Source: Siphlonurus alternatus (taxonomy: Eukaryota; Arthropoda; Insecta; Ephemeroptera; Siphlonuridae). From it: DNA of 64,000 bases. The position numbers were made by a program, and so were the translations under genes. The DNA lies in the NCBI GenBank assembly GCA_949825025.1, contig OX463786.1, positions 8,047,094-8,111,093 on the forward strand, read 5' to 3'. Positions 47,011 to 58,907 of the stretch are shown here, piece after piece; position 1 is the stretch's first letter; each line of letters begins with the position of its first letter. The notes under the pieces were generated by a model. The model saw nothing but the letters and a program-made list of their open reading frames with translations. It was not told where the DNA came from and searched no databases.

Positions 47011-48335
47011 TTATGATGTCTTATTTATTTTAGTAGCAAGTTTCAAAGAGCATTCATTATGCACCAAAAATCCTCAAAGAAACATAAATCTCAATATATA
47101 GATTATGTAATTATTTTCTTTCACCTGATACATACTATATCAATTTTTGCAAGAGTAAAATTCCAATCTGTATCTCGTTTTAAGTAAATATAAAAATTTT
47201 GTGCACCTTCAAAGCTTAATATATATGTTAGACCCAAGTACGAATCCAGGGGGGTGGCTAAAGCTGCAGCCCCCCTCCCCCCCCACCAGCGAAATTTTGA
47301 ATTTAACATGATCAATATAGACTCCAAATTTTGTATTTAATATTGGTCTTAAGGAGACAGCACCCCGTGAAATTTAGTTTTGGATCCGCGTCTGGTCAAA
47401 CCTAATATAACATTAAGGTGCATGGTACATAATTTTGTGGCAAATATGATATAATTTAATTAAATTGACTTGACAATGGCTTACGTTTTGTATGTTATAT
47501 GTACATATCTATTATGTTTAATAATTATATGTATTTTTGCTACCACAATATTTTACAGGGATAGTATATAAAATATAAATAACATGCATGCCTCCTTTTT
47601 TTTAGTTTCTTTTTTTATTATTGACTGTTTGGTGACTCATGTCTCTGACTTGATTCTATTTCTTCATGAGAAAAAATTTGATAAATTATTCAAATAAATA
47701 AACTCTTACTAAAATAAAGAAATCTTTAACCTATTCTCAGTAATCTCAGAAACAAGCTGAATTTTGATAAACAGAACAGCTGTAATTTGAATTTTTAAAA
47801 AATACCACTTGCTTTCTTTCAAAAGTAATCTTATACACCATAAAACTGCATAATTATGTATATACACATTCAAAAATCATTTCAAATACACATAGTTTAT
47901 AAATTCACAATCCAAACATATTATATTGTAGCTTAAACTAATATTTACATAAGGCGCATACCTGAATATTAGAGATAATAAGCTCAAAAAATTAAAGGTT
48001 ACATCTTATCTTACATTTAGTTTTTATATAGAGATGACAAAAATTGTGTAAGATCTATTTTGAAATGACCAATGATAAATTTAGAAACAAAAAATTCATA
48101 ATTATGAAATACCTGTACATATATTATTTTTTTTATATCAAATAGATATTTATAAACTAACCTCATAATAATTATTTTATGTTCCAATAAAAGCGTGATC
48201 ATAAAAGTATCCTCGTCATATTGTAATGTACTATTATTGAAAGGTATGTATTCTTGTCTAGAAATTCACTAATTAAATTAAATTTTGAGATTATAATATC
48301 CTTTTAATTTATATAATAAATTTAAGATTAATTAA
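47011..48335. other. Intergenic DNA with a family J copy
   Basis: Apart from the element at 47235-47394 the region is A+T-rich and without recognisable features. Confidence 0.4.
47235..47394. mobile_element. Family J hAT-like MITE, copy 5
   Basis: CAAGTACGAATCCAGG to TGGATCCGCGTCTG; flanking 8-mers GTTAGACC and GTCAAACC match at 6 of 8 positions. An older insertion than copy 2. Confidence 0.65.
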
Positions 48336-48748
48336 GGGCATTGAGTATAGCACCGGTAGTTGGCAACACTGACGTATCTTCACCATGCTAATTTTTTATC
48401 CTTGCTCCTCGGAGTAATTTTTATGCTAGAGCTAAGCTGATTGCTGTAGTATCAAGATAATTAGTAGCCCAAGTGCACAATTTGGCTAAATAAAGCCTGA
48501 TTTAAAGAAAAGTATTTTTTTAGTAATTTTTTAAATTTACATGCATTTTTCTAAAATATAAAAAAAAAATACTTTTCTTTAAATCAGGCTTTATTTAGCC
48601 AAATTGTGCACTTGGGCTACTAATTATCTTGATACTACAGCAATCAGCTTAGCTCTAGCATAAAAATTACTCCGAGGAGCAAGGATAAAAAATTAACATG
48701 GTGAAGATACGTCAGTGTTGCCAGCTACAGGTGCTACACCCAATGCCC
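48336..48748. mobile_element. Family I TTAA hairpin, copy 2
   Basis: 413 bp; GGGCATTGAGTATAGCACCG to CAGGTGCTACACCCAATGCCC; TTAA at 48332-48335 and 48749-48752. The two arms differ from each other at few sites. Confidence 0.88.
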
Positions 48749-48825
48749 TTAAGTTAGACAAATTTGTTTTTACATTTTATTCATGAATATTTTTATTGCG
48801 TATTTCAAATAAGAACCTCGAGTTT

Positions 48826-49040
48826 TTCACTAGAATTTTTTTATTTTTTTAATTCGAAGGAAAAGACGTTGTGACGTCATAGTCATGCAACGCATTTCCC
48901 TATGCTTGCGTGTTAAATATTTGCATGACAATGACGTCACAGCATCTTGCAATATGATTTTAAGGCTGCAAAAAATATTGAAAAATTATTAACAATAACT
49001 GTAGTTTTTTTTTTTATCCAAATATGCAATAAAAAATGTC
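48826..49040. repeat. Family S inverted repeat, copy 2
   Basis: GTGACGTCATAGTCATGCAA with CGCATTTCCCTATGCTTGCG pairs with TTGCATGACAATGACGTCAC; matches 32229-32460 in inverse. Confidence 0.5.
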
Positions 49041-49725
49041 GATTTTGTAAAGATTTTGACAGCCATTTATTTGACTGGATTAAAAAATGCACACAATTAC
49101 ATATATTTTAAATGTAAATATTGGTGGAATTTAACCTTTTTTAAATTTTAACTTTGGATTTATAGAATTTATATTAATATTTCAAATTGCAAGCATAAAG
49201 TATTGATTTCACAATATTTTGAATACAATCCACAATTAGGCATACTTATAACATTAAATATAATGTAAATACTTTTAAAAATACATCTTTACTATTCAAT
49301 TTCAGTATACTTTGATATTTTTTTAAATAGTATATTCTCGAACGAAATGACCGATGGCGGCGCTGTCTGCAGAGTGATGACGTCACAAAATGGCGGACGT
49401 AATGCGGCTCGAAAGAAATATGGAGTATGAAAAGCAGGTTAATAATTTGATAATGTGCGATTAGAAGCTTACATACAAACGTAAAATTTGACGCACCAGC
49501 TGTCAAATTAAATTCAGGGGCTTTACAATATTATTGGAGCCAATCGCACCCCTTTCAGGGGTGTTTTTTTTCCCCCATAGGAAATACGAAAAGTTTTTCC
49601 AATGAATATGACCGAGATGTAACAATTTGAAAATTTATAAGAATTTTATGGAGAAAATTTCATACAATAGGTAATTAATTTACACCTCTGAAATAATTAA
49701 TTAATACAGATTCATTACCACACCC
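49041..49725. other. Intergenic DNA with one CRE/YY1-like G+C patch
   Basis: At 49335-49405: CGATGGCGGCGCTGTCTGCA, then TGATGACGTCACAAAATGGC and GGACGTAATGCGGC. The TGACGTCA and ATGGCGG motifs look promoter-like, but no gene starts here and small inverted pairs suggest a repeat remnant. Confidence 0.35.
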
Positions 49726-49734
49726 CCGTGGCAC

Positions 49735-51955
49735 CACCTCTACCACGCACACCCCTGGAGTGCTACCCGGCCGTACCCCGTTATTCAGACCTATTAGTAT
49801 TTTCCACTTTTTTTAATAAACGAGCTAAAATTATAAAACTTAATTTTCAAGGGGTTATCAACCCTCCTGAACCAAGAAATAATTTTAGATTTTCTCCCCG
49901 ACGCACCCTTGAGTGTTAGATAATTACCCTTAAAACCCATTTTCCTTAAAAATTGTGCTAAAATTATGAAATTAATTTTCAAGGGGTAACCGACCCTCCT
50001 AAACTAGGAAATAATTTTAGATTTTCTCCCCGACGCACCCCTGAGGGTAGAGAACTACCCCTAAACTCCACTTTCCTTAAAAATTGTGCTAAAATTATGA
50101 AATTTATTTTCAAGGGGTAATCGACCCTACTGAAGTCGGAAATAATTTTAAATTTTCTCCCTGACGCATCCCTGAGGGTGGAGACCTACCCCTAAAATCC
50201 ACTTTCCTTAAAAATTGTGTTAAAATTATGAAATTAATTTTCAAGAGGTAATTGACCCTCCTGAACTCGGAAATAATTTTAAATTTTCTCCCCGACGCAC
50301 CCCTGAGGGTGGAGAACTACCCCGAAAATCCACTTTCCTTAAAAATTGTGCTAAAATTATGAAATTAATTTTCAAGGGGCAATCGACCCTACTGAAGTCG
50401 GAAATAATTTTAAATTTTCTTCCCGACGCACCCCTGAGGGTGGAAAACTACCCCTAAAATCCACTTTCCTTAAAAATTGTGCTAAAATTATGAAATTAAT
50501 TTTCTAGGGGTAATCGACCCTACTGAAGTCGGAAATAATTTTAAATTTTCTCCCTGACGCACACCAGAGGGTAAACGGCTACCCACCATATCCTTCTTTC
50601 TTAATAATCGAGTTGAAATTGTGAATTAATTTTTTTTCGGGATTTATCGTAATTTTTCATAGAAAAAAAAATATATCAGACTCGCCTCTTTACTTGCAGT
50701 ATGATGATGGATGTCCACCGTTATAATAATTACATGGCGTGAAGGCTCATGTTGTGGTCTGCACAATGAGGCTATGTGTGACATTAATTAACAACTGAAG
50801 TGTGACCATCAATTCCACATAACTTCTATCACTTTCAGCTCGTCAATGGTCTCAAATCTCTTTCTGAAGCAAATGGTTTACAAGAAGAGATTTGAGACCA
50901 ATTGACGAACAGAAAGTGGAGATAAGACGTTGCATGGAATTGGTCACAACTCAGACGTTAGAGGCCATGCACCTACACACATAGCCTCGTTGAGCGGACC
51001 AACATGTGCCATCACGCCAATTAACGGTGCTGAACACATTGAGTGAAACCATCATCATACTGCAAGTGAAGAAGTGAGTCTGGGATACTTTTTCTCTGAA
51101 AAATTTCGATAAATCCCGAATAAAAATTTAATTCACAATTTCAACTCGATTATTAAGAAAGAAGGATATGGTGGGTAGCCGTTGACCCTCAGGGTTGCGT
51201 CGGGGAAAACGTCTAAATTTATTTCTGAGTTTCAGAGGGGTTAATAAACACTTGAAAATTTAATTTTTTTATTTTAGCACAATTTTTAAGGAAAATGGAT
51301 TTTAGGGGTAGGTTTCCACCCTCAGATGTACGTCGGGAAGAAAATCTAAAATTATTTCCGACTTCAGTAGGGTCGATTACCCCTTGAAAATTAATTTCAT
51401 AATTTTAGCACAATTTTTAAGGAAAACTGATTTTCGGGGTAGTTCTCCACCCTCAGGGGTGCGTCGGGGAGAAAATCTAAAATTATTTCCGAGTTCAGGA
51501 AGGTCGATTACCCCTTGAAAATTAATTTCATAATTTTAGCACAATTTTTAAGGAAAATTGTTTTTCGGGGTAGTTTTCCACCCTCAGGGGTGCGTCGGGG
51601 AGAAAATCTAAAATTATTTCCGAGTTCAGGAAGGTCGATTACCCCTTGAAAATTAATTTCATAATTTTAGCACAATTTTTAAGGAAGATTGTTTTTCGGG
51701 GTAGTTCTCCACCCTCAGGGGTGCGTCAGGGAGAAAATCTAAAATTATTTCCGAGTTCAGTAGGGTCGATTGCCCCTTGAAAATTAATTTCATAATTTTA
51801 GCACAATTTGTAAGGAAGATTGTTTTTCGGGGTAGTTCATATCTCCACCCTCAGGGGTGCGTCGGGGAGAAAATCTAAAATATTACCAAGTTTTTAGGAG
51901 GGTCGATTACACCTTGAAAATTAATTTCATAATTTTATCCCAATCAGTAAGAAAA
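49735..51955. mobile_element. Large fold-back element with 131-bp tandem-repeat arms
   Basis: The left arm (about 49735-50600) has about six tandem copies of a 131-bp unit, each with GACGCACCCCTGAGGGT, CTTAAAAATTGTGCTAAAAT and GGGGTAATCGACCC. The right arm (about 51150-51955) has the same unit inverted, six copies with CCCTCAGGGGTGCGTC. The spacer (50600-51150) is itself palindromic: ACTTGCAGTATGATGATGG with CATCATACTGCAAGTG, and CAATGGTCTCAAATCTC with GAGATTTGAGACCAATTG, closing near 50870. The layout matches the fold-back class (FB, Galileo), whose long inverted termini are built of tandem repeats. No protein is encoded. Confidence 0.8.
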
Positions 51956-53123
51956 ATTAACAATGATTTAATATCATATGGATCGACATATACATATATT
52001 ATGCATATTATATATACCACGCGCCGGGCGCAAGACTCTATTTAAAGCAAATGACACGGTGTATGGTCACATTTATCTGTTATTTTATTTATTAAGACTA
52101 ATATTTAACTTTATTATGATAATTAAAAATTTGCAAGTGGATAATATTATATAATCACGTAAATTAACTCAGGAATGGTATGTTGTTCCTATACTGTTAT
52201 GAACAGCTAGCCGCATTCTAGTAGTTCACACTTTTGGCCGCTAGAGGGCTGAATTTGGTTGCGTTCGCGAATACGTATACTTGCACAAAATTACGTTTTA
52301 TGATAAATTATTATTGACACTTCGAAACAATTAAAAAGTCCCACTTTATTTACGTTGTTAGAAATCCAAATAAAAATAAACAAAAGCACTTTTTTTAAAT
52401 TAATTGTTGCTTGGTAAAACAGAGCAAAAGTATCCGTTTTATAAATAATTTATGTATTTTCAAAACGGAAAGAAAATCATTTCTTGAATCTCTTATAGAA
52501 TTTAGTAAAAATGAAAACACATTAAAGGAAATTTTATAAAAACATAAGGTAAATTGTGCATAGCACGTATATAAGTAATTATTTTAAACTTGATGTTTTC
52601 TGCTAAGGAAAATTAGAAGTTTCATTATATGCTTTGTTCATGCTTATTAGAATTATATATTAGAATGGTTTATGACAGCTATTAAAATATCTTGCATAAA
52701 ACACGAAATTTTAATTAATGATAATCTTTAGAATTTTTAACAAACATGATATTTCACCACATTCAACGATATTTTTTAAAAAATTTATACTATGCTGGAT
52801 AAATTGATATTAATTTTATAATACAATATATTACATCAATTAACAATAATCTCGTGCATATTTACATTTTTTTTTAAGTTTTATTTATTTTAACATGACA
52901 TATTGTTAACAATTTAAATATTTAATGCCAGGTCTTATTTTTATATTAAATTATATCACAAGATCAACGATAATCCATATATAATTGTCAATTTATAATA
53001 AAAAAGCTTCAGAAAAATAATTTCTGTCGCGACTTTCTCGAAAAAATCATTGCTTTCTGAAACTCCCTAGCATGACAATAAGACAGCTTGTTGTTTTTCA
53101 TAGTATCTGGTACAGTTAATTAA
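51956..53123. other. Intergenic DNA, nothing specific
   Basis: A+T-rich; TTTTGGCCGCTAGAGGGCTG near 52232 is the only non-A+T patch. Confidence 0.4.
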
Positions 53124-53492
53124 GGGTGCAAGGTCGGCTCCAATTCGAAATTTTACAAAATGTTTTTTTTTTTCGCTTAAGTTTTTGAGGTATTGATTTG
53201 AAACGTTCTTAAAGTATCCACATGTGTGATATCTATGACTAATTGTAAGTATTTTTGTTTTGTATCCAGTTCCATTTTTTTTTTCAACAATGTATTGCCA
53301 AAACTCTAATTTTTTTGTAAAAATGGGTTTTGGCAGTGATTTTTTGGGAACCAATGAAACTGGGTAGAAAAAAAATATCTGAATATAGGTATTGCGCACA
53401 TACCTTAAGGAAGTTTTTAAGTCAATACCTCAAAAACTTCAGCCGCAAAAAAATAATTTGTAAAATTCTAAATTGGAGCTGGCCTTTCACCC
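53124..53492. mobile_element. TTAA hairpin, GGGTGCAAGGTCGGCTCC ends
   Basis: 369 bp; GGGTGCAAGGTCGGCTCCAA pairs imperfectly with TTGGAGCTGGCCTTTCACCC; TTAA at 53120-53123 and 53493-53496. GTATTTTTGTTTTGTATCCAG-type inner arms are weaker. Confidence 0.7.
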
Positions 53493-53672
53493 TTAAAGTC
53501 AAGAAGATTGGGACACTTAGTTGACATGCTGTAGTGACTAATAAGTGACCAGCTTGCCATGGCAATTTAAGTGAGTTGACACATATTCGTCTCCTCCACC
53601 TCTTCCGAGTGCACAATAGTTGACAGTGTTGCCATTCTGCACGGCAAGTGAACTATTAGTGACTACTCTGGT

Positions 53673-53833
53673 GGCGTCCCAATAGCCCTATTCTCGTCTA
53701 CTACCCTTCCCTACAATGGCGGCAAATTTAGGGCGCATCATATGCGCCCTTCTTATATAGCGGCCATCTTGGAGGGGAGGGGAAAACTCATTTAGGGACC
53801 CTAAGTAGACGAGAAATAGTATTGGGACACCGC
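53673..53833. repeat. Hairpin, GGCGTCCCAATA ends
   Basis: GGTGGCGTCCCAATAGCCCT with TCTCGTCTACT pairs with AGTAGACGAGA and TATTGGGACACCGCC; the tip is GGGCGCATCATATGCGCCC. 161 bp. Confidence 0.65.
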
Positions 53834-54867
53834 CTCTGACTTTCATCCATGATTCTCCATGAAATGTGTCCCAGTCATTTTTATTTTAGCTGTACATAAT
53901 TTAATTTTCTTTTTGGGAATTAATTTTGTTAAAAAATGATAAAAAGTCCTTTTTAACACACCTCTAGTTTGGTTACTAAAGTTAATTTGACAATATTTAT
54001 TTTAACTGACAATACATCTATATTTTATAATTATGTAATATATTAATATATTTATAGCAAATTAATTATTATTTTCATAACTTATAAAATGTGTACATTC
54101 TAAATATAATGTCTTTTAACATAGATGGTGTAGTAAATTTAACACATAAATTGATTAAAGACAGTGTATTATTTTACAAAATTTAGATATTGTATTAAAA
54201 TATACAATATTAAGATTATATTTTTAATATATTACATTATTAATTATTACACCTCATAAAATAGATAAATATTTTTGTGACAATATAATAATATAACCAC
54301 ATATAAGCTCAAATACATGTAATAGGTTATTTTATATTTAAACATTATATTTACAATTTTTAACATTTTTATTATTGACTTTAAATATGTTATAATTAAT
54401 TAAAATTATTTAATTAATTTTTAAAATAAAATTTAAATTATAATAAATATTTAAATTTTATGAAACAATGAACAATTCAATGATGATAATAATAATAATA
54501 TGAATCAAGTATATACTTTTTAAGAAATTAATATATATTTTTATATCGACTAATGAAAAATATATAAAATAAGCAATTAATTCTTCCATGGAAAACATCG
54601 TTTCTTTATGGTTAACATAATATTATATGAGAATGATCTTTATAAAATTTAAGGTGAAATCAGCGAAAACTTAATTTTATTAAATAATTGCTACAACAAC
54701 ATGAGGAATATGAACATATATTGTTATTTACAAAACTTTTCAAAGTAAATATATTTTCTCTAAAGCATTGGTCAATGCAATAAATATATAACAAGTAAAG
54801 CAAAAATTCAGAGTTATAGAAATGAAATTGATTCAATTTATCAATCAAAATACAAAACATGATATTT
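53834..54867. other. A+T-rich DNA downstream of KCNIP
   Basis: No exon or repeat boundary was recognised between the hairpin and the probable KCNIP polyadenylation signal. Confidence 0.4.
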
Positions 54868-54873
54868 TTTATT
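54868..54873 (-). terminator. Possible KCNIP polyadenylation signal
   Basis: AATAAA on the minus strand about 690 bp after the stop. Another lies at 54676-54681. No closer canonical signal was found, so one of these probably ends the 3' UTR. Confidence 0.4.
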
Positions 54874-54948
54874 CCTTATGTACAGTTATAGTAAATAATA
54901 CTGGGGCATTTTGCATACTGGAGTGTTCAAGTGAGCACCATCAGTCTA

Positions 54949-55164
54949 CAGTCAATTTAATTCGATATTCCTTCCGGCAGTAGCCGGAAGTATGAAGTTT
55001 GCATCTCTTCGGTTTGTAAGTCAGTTTTGAAACTTTACAGAGTGTTTTGAAGTAGAAGTGCTGACCTATGTGTGTGAAAATATAACGCTGAAATACAATT
55101 AGGAAGACAAGAAACCTTATACTTCCGGCTACTTCCGGAGGGATTTTCAAGTAAATTTGACTGT
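54949..55164. repeat. Family T element, copy 3, in the KCNIP 3' UTR or flank
   Basis: ACAGTCAATTTAATTCGATA and CCGGCAGTAGCCGGAAGT at the left; ACTTCCGGCTACTTCCGGAG and AAATTTGACTGT at the right. If transcription runs to the signal at 54868, this hairpin lies in the mRNA. Confidence 0.65.
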
Positions 55165-55559
55165 ACTTTGCTTATGTAGCATTTGTAGCAACACTGTAGC
55201 TCAGGTTACTCAAAGTAGCATCCTCCGAGTCTACCTGGCCACAATGATAGACAGCGTTGCCATATAGCATGGCATATTAACTGTAGGTGACTATACTCTG
55301 ACACTGTTGCCAAGTGTCCGAGTCTTATTTTCCATAACTGTACATACACGATGAAAATAAATTTAAATATTACGACCAGTATATAGACATGATAAAAGAA
55401 CAAAATATAAAAACATATGAGGTATGATATTTGTTTAGATGAAAGCTAATCAAGTGATTGTTTATGTCAACTGGACTTATTGGCTTTTGTAGCTTTTGAG
55501 CTAAGTCCTTGTCCAGAAACACGACATCACCACGAGGGCGAGCCCATTAAAATTGTGGG

Positions 55560-55670
55560 TCAGATGGACGAGTCGAACACCCCCATAGATTGAGAAATGA
55601 CCTCGTCTTGGGAACAGCAACACAGGAATTCGTCCAAGGTCACAACTCCATCATGGTTCGCGTCCATTTT
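55560..55670 (-). CDS. KCNIP: KCNIP terminal coding exon (EF-hand 4)
   Basis: Residues 224-259 of the predicted protein. After the acceptor CCTCCACAG the exon reads KMDANHDGVVTLDEFL, CCCSQDEVISQSM and GVFDSSI, then TGA. EF-hand 4 loop is D226-E237 (D, N, D at positions 1, 3, 5; G at 6; E at 12), fully canonical for calcium binding. Three consecutive cysteines (CCC) follow the exiting helix start. The C-terminal VFDSSI resembles arthropod rather than vertebrate KChIPs. It joins the preceding exon in phase 0 (FQ|KMD). The frame continues upstream of the acceptor only as intron read-through. Confidence 0.93.
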   Translation of the reverse strand, partial: KMDANHDGVVTLDEFLCCCSQDEVISQSMGVFDSSI

Positions 55671-56516
55671 CTGTGGAGGTAAAAAAGTATAAGTTAGACA
55701 AGGACAAGTTAGATAATACCCTTGTATTGAGAAATTAATTTTCATATATTTTGCATTATTCTGAGTCCAGATGTCCAGATGTTCATAATAATGCCATGAA
55801 GTTCAAATAATTAAGGTATTAGACAAAAATAAATGCTATAAGTAATTATTATAGCCTATACAATTTCGCATACGATTTTTCCTTACAAGAAAACGTTATC
55901 TTCACTTGTTTGTGTGGATATGAAATTTTCTAGTAAAGAAAAATTGTATGCAAAAAATTTTATCGTGTGTAATCCAGGCCTAGTGAGGTTAAATATAAAA
56001 AAAAATACACAAAAATAGGTACCTAATATAAAAGAAATATGAGTAATATTTCAAAGTATAGGAAGAAGATGGCATTAGGTCTGTTCATCGCAAATACACC
56101 CTAATAGAAAATTTTAATTTTTAACTCATCCTAAACACGTTTAAATTCAATATTTTCAGTTTTTTTCCCCTCCCTTAAAAATACATCTTATGGAGGAATT
56201 CTTCCTCACTCAAAGAAAGAAAAAGAAAGAGATATTTCTAACATTTCATGCACAATAAGAAGACGTAATTTCGTATTTTTTTCTTGGAAATGGTTGCGAA
56301 ATATATAGAAGGAAAAAGGACAAGAAGAGACGTTAAAAGTGGATAACAAAATTAATTTTATTTTAATTCAGCTCAATAATGAGAATTGAGTATCACATTT
56401 TTTTATGATGTCATCTCCATTGATGATTCATCCGATTCTTAATTCAAGAATCATATTTATAAACAAAACGAATACTATTATATTTTTTTTCAGTCTATCA
56501 AACCCAAGATTATCAC
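55671..56516 (-). other. KCNIP: KCNIP intron 4
   Basis: 846 bp, GT..AG. Contains the short hairpin 55853-55982 (TATACAATTTCGCATACG with TATCGTGTGTAATCCAGG), related to that at 13423. No exon seen. Confidence 0.85.
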
Positions 56517-56729
56517 CTGGAATATCCTGTCGACCTTTTCCTTGATGACTGCTTCATCCACGTAGGGGTCAGTGAACTTCCCCATGAGGTCGTACACCGC
56601 GGTCACGATGTCTGTCATTTCCTCGCGGGTGATGCAGCCGTCCCCGTTGATGTCGTACAGTCCGAACGTCCAGCGTAGCTTCTCGTCCAGGGAGCCTCGG
56701 GACAGTGTGGACAGTCCCAGTACGAAGTC
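56517..56729 (-). CDS. KCNIP: KCNIP fourth coding exon (EF-hand 3)
   Basis: Exactly 71 codons (residues 153-223), phase 0 on both sides, bounded by ..CAACTGTCCAG and GTGATA. It reads DFVLGLSTLSRGSLDEKLRW, TFGLYDINGDGCITREEMTD, IVTAVYDLMGKFTDPYVDEA and VIKEKVDRIFQ. Its first D completes EF-hand 2; EF-hand 3 (D178-E189, DINGDGCITREE) is canonical. The EKLRWTFxLYDINxDGxIT and EEMxDIVxAVYDxMG stretches are diagnostic for KChIP and close neuronal calcium sensors. A branch-point-like ACTAAC lies 15-20 bases before the acceptor, directly followed upstream by a long (GA)n run. Overlapping RE- and SL-repeat frames are artefacts of the microsatellite. Confidence 0.94.
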
Positions 56730-56754
56730 CTGGACAGTTGAGGATTGTTAGTTT

Positions 56755-56877
<123 letters not shown>

Positions 56878-57423
56878 CTCAGACACATACATGCCATATA
56901 ATATATATAATAAGTTATAAAGCAGTTTACAGAGTAGCTATTTAGGTGGAATGTAAATTTAAATGCCATGTTTTAGCAAAGAAAAAAACAAAAAAAGAAT
57001 TATTTATTATTTTTTTTAAAAATTAATAAATAAGGAAGATATTCGTATCCAAATTTAAAACACTATATACACTTATTTTAATTTTTATGATTTTTTCATT
57101 CTGTAAATTTTAACATTACTTATTTTTTATGACTTTTATTTCTGCTTGCTCACTGACTCCAGTACTTAACTCCTAAACACGTACAGTACAGTACGTACAT
57201 ACGACAAGCTATACGAATTTAAGATCTATTAAATTACATAAAAACATGCTTAAAAAATTATTGATTAAAATATACTTGTTGTCTATTTATTGTTGATATT
57301 AAAAAACAAATTAATGCACTATATTTCTGTAAATCAGTGAATATCATAAGATTAAGGTTACCTAAGATACACCAGCACAATGCTGCACTAGAATGACATT
57401 AAAAAAGAAAATCAAGCGTTCAC

Positions 57424-57497
57424 CTCAAAACTGAGCAGGCCGCTGTGATCGTGGTCCAAGGTGTTGAAAACGTAGTGTGCGTATTGACTGGTGTTTG
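57424..57497 (-). CDS. KCNIP: KCNIP third coding exon (EF-hand 2)
   Basis: Acceptor ..GTACTTTCAG, donor GTGAAC. Two bases complete the split alanine codon A128, then 24 codons read NTSQYAHYVFNTLDHDHSGL and LSFE (129-152). The EF-hand 2 loop begins at D142 and finishes with D153 in the next exon: D, D, S at positions 1, 3, 5 and D, not E, at 12. A terminal D at this loop is also found in vertebrate KChIP EF-hand 2, where it weakens calcium relative to magnesium binding. The intron to the next exon is phase 0. Confidence 0.92.
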
Positions 57498-58032
57498 CTG
57501 AAAGTACAAAACGTTCAGATTGATACTATATTGTGGGTTACATCAAGCTGTCAGGTTATTGTTATCATATTATACAACTGTTTGATAACCGGGCCCTCAA
57601 TATACACATATATTCATGAAAGAATATATCCAATTTTGTCATTTAATCAAGGTTATCGTCAGTCAATATTAATGACACTAATTATCACAATAAAGAGTTT
57701 GAAATCACAATGTTTTTTAACAGAATAAATAGTTAACATGACTAATAAGACTTTATTAAATTTTTTATTTATTAATTTTTATTAAATTTACATAATTAAA
57801 ATTAATATTTGAATTTCAATTTATAAGTTAATACAGTTGTATATTAATATAAGAGTATGAATTAGCGTTTGAAAAAATCATTATAAATATAATATTTTAA
57901 AACACAAATTCCTACTGCATTTAAGATGCAAATCGTAGAGAAAAATCTTTCCAACGACGAAGTGCTCGTTATAAATAATTGTTTAATTTTTTATTGTAGA
58001 ATTCTCTAATAATTAATAATATATAAGATTAA

Positions 58033-58254
58033 AGGCGGATTCAGATCGACAACGGCGACGCGACGTGATTATGTCCCACAAAGCTGTGAAATCCTATGCG
58101 GCGAGCGAATTCGCCAGGTTGCGGCAGCGAAATCGCTTTAATTGTGATGTTCTTTTTTTTTTTTAATCGCCAAAAATGGCCACCAATGAATGTCACAGCA
58201 AGTGCGCACAATTCGCGTCGCGTCGCATTATAAAAATCGCCATGTGAATCCGCC
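58033..58254. mobile_element. Family G TTAA hairpin
   Basis: 222 bp; AGGCGGATTCAGATCGACAA at the left, CGCCATGTGAATCCGCC at the right; GGCGACGCGACGTG pairs with GCGTCGCGTCGC. TTAA at 58029-58032 and 58255-58258, the latter shared with the adjacent family F copy. Confidence 0.75.
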
Positions 58255-58258
58255 TTAA

Positions 58259-58907
58259 AGTAAAGTGCGCGCTAGAAAAAAAAGTTGAGTTAGCATTTTC
58301 TAAAAATAGTTCAAATAGTCCTCCATATCAAACCAAAATTCAAAAAATTCTATCTCAAATAGGGTTGCCAGAAAAAAATTCCAAAGTCAGAGTGAACGCG
58401 TCGCTTAACATGGGGCCTTACCTGACAAAGATCCTCGAATATCTCGAAAATATACACCGTTAGGTGGTATGAAAAAAATATAGTGATGTTCTATGACCCA
58501 AGCTTTAACCAAAAACCGATTAAAATTTTTTTCGCTCGAATCCATTTTTCCGTAAAAAAAAATAATCAAAAATCTTATGGGAATTAACATGGTAGATTTT
58601 CTTGATTTTTTTACGGAAAAATGGATTCGAGAGAATTTTTTTTTAATCGGTTTTTGGTTAAAGCTTGGGTCATAGAACATCACTATATTTTTTTCATACC
58701 ACCTAACGGTGTATTTTTTCGAGATATTCTAGGGTTTTTGTCAGGTAAGGCCCCATGTTAAGCGACGCGTTCACTCTGACTTTGGAATTTTGTTCTGGCA
58801 AACCTATTTGAGGTAGAATTTTTTGAATTTTGGTTTGATATGGAGGACTACTTGAACTATTTTTAGAAAATACTAACTCAACTTTTTTTCCTAGCGCGCA
58901 CTTTACT
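58259..58907. mobile_element. Family F TTAA hairpin, copy 2
   Basis: 649 bp, about the same sequence as 42878-43524. Left TTAA 58255-58258; the right site reads TTTA. The 92-codon frame inside is an artefact of the palindrome. Confidence 0.85.

Noticed and set aside
49735..51955. CRISPR-like array
   Set aside because: Repeats are 131-bp tandem units without spacers, inverted in the second arm, in a eukaryotic genome.
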